DNA of 64,000 nucleotides from Mycolicibacterium stellerae (GTDB taxonomy: Bacteria; Actinomycetota; Actinomycetes; Mycobacteriales; Mycobacteriaceae): the NCBI RefSeq assembly GCF_003719305.1, contig NZ_RARC01000029.1:1-64000 (forward strand). Reading direction: 5' to 3'. The notes under the pieces are model-generated. The model made no database searches. It worked only from the letters and a program-made list of their open reading frames with translations, and had not been told where the DNA came from. The translations under genes and the position numbers were made by a program. Positions 62,045-64,000 of the stretch are shown here, in pieces; the first letter of the stretch is position 1, and each line of letters starts with the position of its first letter.

Positions 62045-62791
62045 CTAGCGTGCGCTCCAGCCACCGTCCATGGTGTAGGAGGCGCCGGTCACCATTGCGG
62101 CGTCCGGCGATGCGAGCCAACCAACCAGGGCTGCAACCTCTTCCGGCTCGAGGAGCCGTTTTATCGCGCTCTCCTTCAAAAGGACGTCCTCGGTGACCTC
62201 CTGCTCCGGGATGCCGTGGGTGCGGGCCTGGTCGGCGATCTGCTTGGTCACCAACGGCGTGCGCACGTACCCCGGATTGACACAGTTGCTCGTCACCCCG
62301 TGCGGGCCACCCTCGAGCGCGGTCACCTTGGACAGTCCCTCGAGTGCGTGCTTGGCCGTCACGTAGGCGACCTTGTACTCCGAGGCACGCAGGCCGTGCA
62401 CCGACGAGATGTTGATGATGCGCCCGAAGCCGTTGTCGTACATATGCGGCAGCGCGCCCCGGATCAGCAGGAAGGGCGCCTCCACCATGAGGGTGAGCAT
62501 GAACCGGAAGCGGTCGGGCGGAAATTCGGCGATGGGGCTGACATGCTGGATCCCCGCATTGTTGACCAGGATGTCGGTCTCCAGCTGCAACTGCTCCAAC
62601 GCGGAAGCGTCGGAAAGATCTATGGGCCAGGCCTTTCCACCGACTTCATCCGCAACGGACTTGGCGCCGACATCGTCGAGGTCCGCGACGGTCACAACGG
62701 CTCCACGCGCGGCAAGCTCGCGGGCGCACGCCGCGCCGATGCCGCTCGCCCCACCGGTGACGACGGCGGTGCGCCCTTCGAGCGACGTCAC
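62045..62791 (-). CDS. 3-hydroxybutyrate dehydrogenase-like SDR
   Basis: This 248-residue SDR has GGASGIGAACARELAARG, NNAGIQHVSPI and the triad in SSVHGLRASEYKVAYVTAKHA, a pattern typical of D-3-hydroxybutyrate dehydrogenases (BdhA), including the HVSPI and PGYVRTPLV segments. It would oxidise 3-hydroxybutyrate to acetoacetate with NAD. The GTG start overlaps the transporter stop (GTGA), so the transporter and the enzyme are made together, suggesting uptake and oxidation of a hydroxy acid. Confidence 0.85.
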   Translation of the reverse strand: MTSLEGRTAVVTGGASGIGAACARELAARGAVVTVADLDDVGAKSVADEVGGKAWPIDLSDASALEQLQLETDILVNNAGIQHVSPIAEFPPDRFRFMLTLMVEAPFLLIRGALPHMYDNGFGRIINISSVHGLRASEYKVAYVTAKHALEGLSKVTALEGGPHGVTSNCVNPGYVRTPLVTKQIADQARTHGIPEQEVTEDVLLKESAIKRLLEPEEVAALVGWLASPDAAMVTGASYTMDGGWSAR

Positions 62792-64000
62792 CGAACCCCG
62801 GCCTTCGCCAGGTCGTCGCGGTCGGCCTCGTCGAGGGATTCGAGGTCAAGCCCGTTGGTCTCGCGCAGATAGAACACCGCGACGAGCGTGATCGCCGCAG
62901 AGGTGGCCAGGTAGATCGCGATCGGCACCCAGGAGTCGTAGATCTGCAGCAGCTTGACGGAGATGGCAGGCGCCGCGGAGCCCGCGACGATCGAGGTGAC
63001 CTGATAGCCAAGTGACACACCGGAATACCGCATCCTGGTCGGGAACATCTCGGCCATGATCGCCGGTTGCGGCGCATACATCAGCGAGTGGATGACCAGA
63101 CCGATGACGATGGCGGCGATGATCAGCAGATAGTTGGCGCTGTCCATCATCGGGAACGCAAAGAAGCCCCAGGTGGCCGCGAGCACGGTGCCGACGAAGT
63201 AGACCGGCCTGCGGCCGACCCGGTCGGCCAGCCTGCCAGCCAGTGGAATGGCGACGAAGTGCACGGCGTGCGCGACGAGCATGTAGCGCAGGATCGCGTT
63301 GGTGTCCACGCCGACATGAACCTTGAGGTAGGTGATCGAGACGATGACGACCAGGTAGTACATGACGTTCTCGGCGAACCGCAGGCCCATCGCGGTGAAC
63401 ACTCCACGCGGATAACGCTTGAACACCTCCACGACGCCGTAGGAGACGGCCTTGACGCGCTCTACTTCCTCTTGTGCCGCAACGAAGATCGGCGCATCGC
63501 TCACCTTGGTCCGGATGTAGTAACCGATGAGCACCACCACCGCGGACAGCCAGAACGCGACCCGCCATCCCCAGGACAGGAAGTCCTCCTCGGACAGCGT
63601 TGCGGTCAGCACCCACAGCACGATCGTCGCGAGCATGTTGCCGACGGGCACCGCAGCCTGCGGCCAACTGGCCCAGAAACCCCGACTCTTGTTCGGGCTG
63701 TGTTCGGCCACCAGCAGCACGGCGCCGCCCCACTCACCGCCGACCGCGAATCCCTGAAGGAAGCGCAGGACCACCAGCAGCACCGGCGCCCAGATGCCGA
63801 TCTGGTCAAGGGTCGGCAGGCAGCCCATCAGGAACGTGACGACGCCGACGAGCAAGATGGCGAACTGCAGCAGTTTCTTGCGTCCGTACTTGTCGCCGAA
63901 GTGCCCGAACACCACGCCGCCGAGTGGGCGGGCGATGAATCCGACCGCATAGGTCAGCAGCGCGGCAAAGATGGCGCCGTATGCGCTGTCGCTCGCCGGG
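62788..64000 (-). CDS. MHS-family MFS transporter (partial, runs off the window)
   Basis: At least 403 residues of a major facilitator are present; the N terminus lies beyond 64000. The metabolite:H+ symporter signature is RPLGGVVFGHFGDKYGRKK, after which about ten helices are visible, with the second signature LAGRLADRVGRRPVYFV in the middle. These carry organic acids such as shikimate, citrate, alpha-ketoglutarate or proline/betaine. With the hydroxybutyrate-type dehydrogenase co-translated behind it, a short hydroxy acid is the best guess. Confidence 0.85.
   Translation of the reverse strand, partial: PASDSAYGAIFAALLTYAVGFIARPLGGVVFGHFGDKYGRKKLLQFAILLVGVVTFLMGCLPTLDQIGIWAPVLLVVLRFLQGFAVGGEWGGAVLLVAEHSPNKSRGFWASWPQAAVPVGNMLATIVLWVLTATLSEEDFLSWGWRVAFWLSAVVVLIGYYIRTKVSDAPIFVAAQEEVERVKAVSYGVVEVFKRYPRGVFTAMGLRFAENVMYYLVVIVSITYLKVHVGVDTNAILRYMLVAHAVHFVAIPLAGRLADRVGRRPVYFVGTVLAATWGFFAFPMMDSANYLLIIAAIVIGLVIHSLMYAPQPAIMAEMFPTRMRYSGVSLGYQVTSIVAGSAAPAISVKLLQIYDSWVPIAIYLATSAAITLVAVFYLRETNGLDLESLDEADRDDLAKAGVR

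Overview
The window is from a high-GC mycolic-acid actinobacterium, almost certainly a Mycobacterium/Mycolicibacterium. From about 16.3 to 61.6 kb the gene order follows the M. tuberculosis Rv3540c-Rv3565 cholesterol-catabolism region (ltp2-chsH1-chsH2-fadE29-fadE28-cyp125 / fadA5 ... Rv3548c-Rv3549c / echA20-ipdA-ipdB-ipdC ... fadA6-kstR2 ... ipdF-fadE30 / fadD3-fadE31-fadE32-fadE33 ... aspB). Several extra cassettes are inserted into this otherwise conserved order, which points to an environmental species rather than a host-restricted one.

Region 1 (1-15.6 kb) is a Wzx/Wzy-type surface polysaccharide locus. It has an initiating polyprenyl glycosylphosphotransferase, glycosyltransferases (one truncated), a flippase, a polymerase-like membrane protein, a Wzz-like chain-length protein with a decayed kinase domain, and a secreted beta-helix protein. 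It also has deoxysugar genes: a glucose-1-phosphate cytidylyltransferase, an NAD-dependent epimerase/dehydratase, an RmlC-like epimerase, two C-methyltransferase family proteins and a PIG-L deacetylase. A long low-GC spacer and a probable terminator separate it from region 2.

Region 2 (16.3-24.7 kb) is the KstR-type side-chain and ring-D module. Cyp125 oxidises the side chain. FadA5, ChsE1-ChsE2, ChsH1-ChsH2 and Ltp2 remove the last two- and three-carbon units. Two KstR-like operators lie between cyp125 and fadA5. Region 3 (24.7-34 kb) is the first half of the KstR2 module: two SDRs on one strand and echA20-ipdABC on the other, around a KstR2 operator. Behind the SDRs an oxidoreductase and a TAXI-type TRAP transporter extend the operon. 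Region 4 (34-41 kb) holds an inserted SatD/membrane pair, then Dabb, zinc alcohol dehydrogenase, DUF3500, GntR and Gfo/Idh genes, then fadA6-kstR2. Region 5 (41.9-48.1 kb) is an inserted NitT/TauT-type ABC importer operon ending in a tandem-Dabb protein and two paralogous amidohydrolases. Region 6 (48-54.7 kb) returns to the KstR2 module with ipdF-fadE30 and fadD3-fadE31-fadE32-fadE33, which degrade the last two steroid rings (HIP) to central metabolites.

Region 7 (54.7-60.4 kb) is an inserted iclR plus quaternary-amine ABC importer operon, divergent from a HAL/PAL-fold lyase that lacks the MIO-forming serine. This is the best candidate for an undescribed catabolic system. Region 8 (60.4-64 kb) has the aspB-like aminotransferase, a small secreted protein with a probable ATT start, a 3-hydroxybutyrate-type dehydrogenase and a truncated MHS-family transporter. 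Most genes within each operon overlap by 1-4 bases, and at least six promoters have a TANNNT element exactly 6-7 bases before the start codon, indicating leaderless mRNAs. No tRNA, rRNA, CRISPR array, transposase or integrase was seen.
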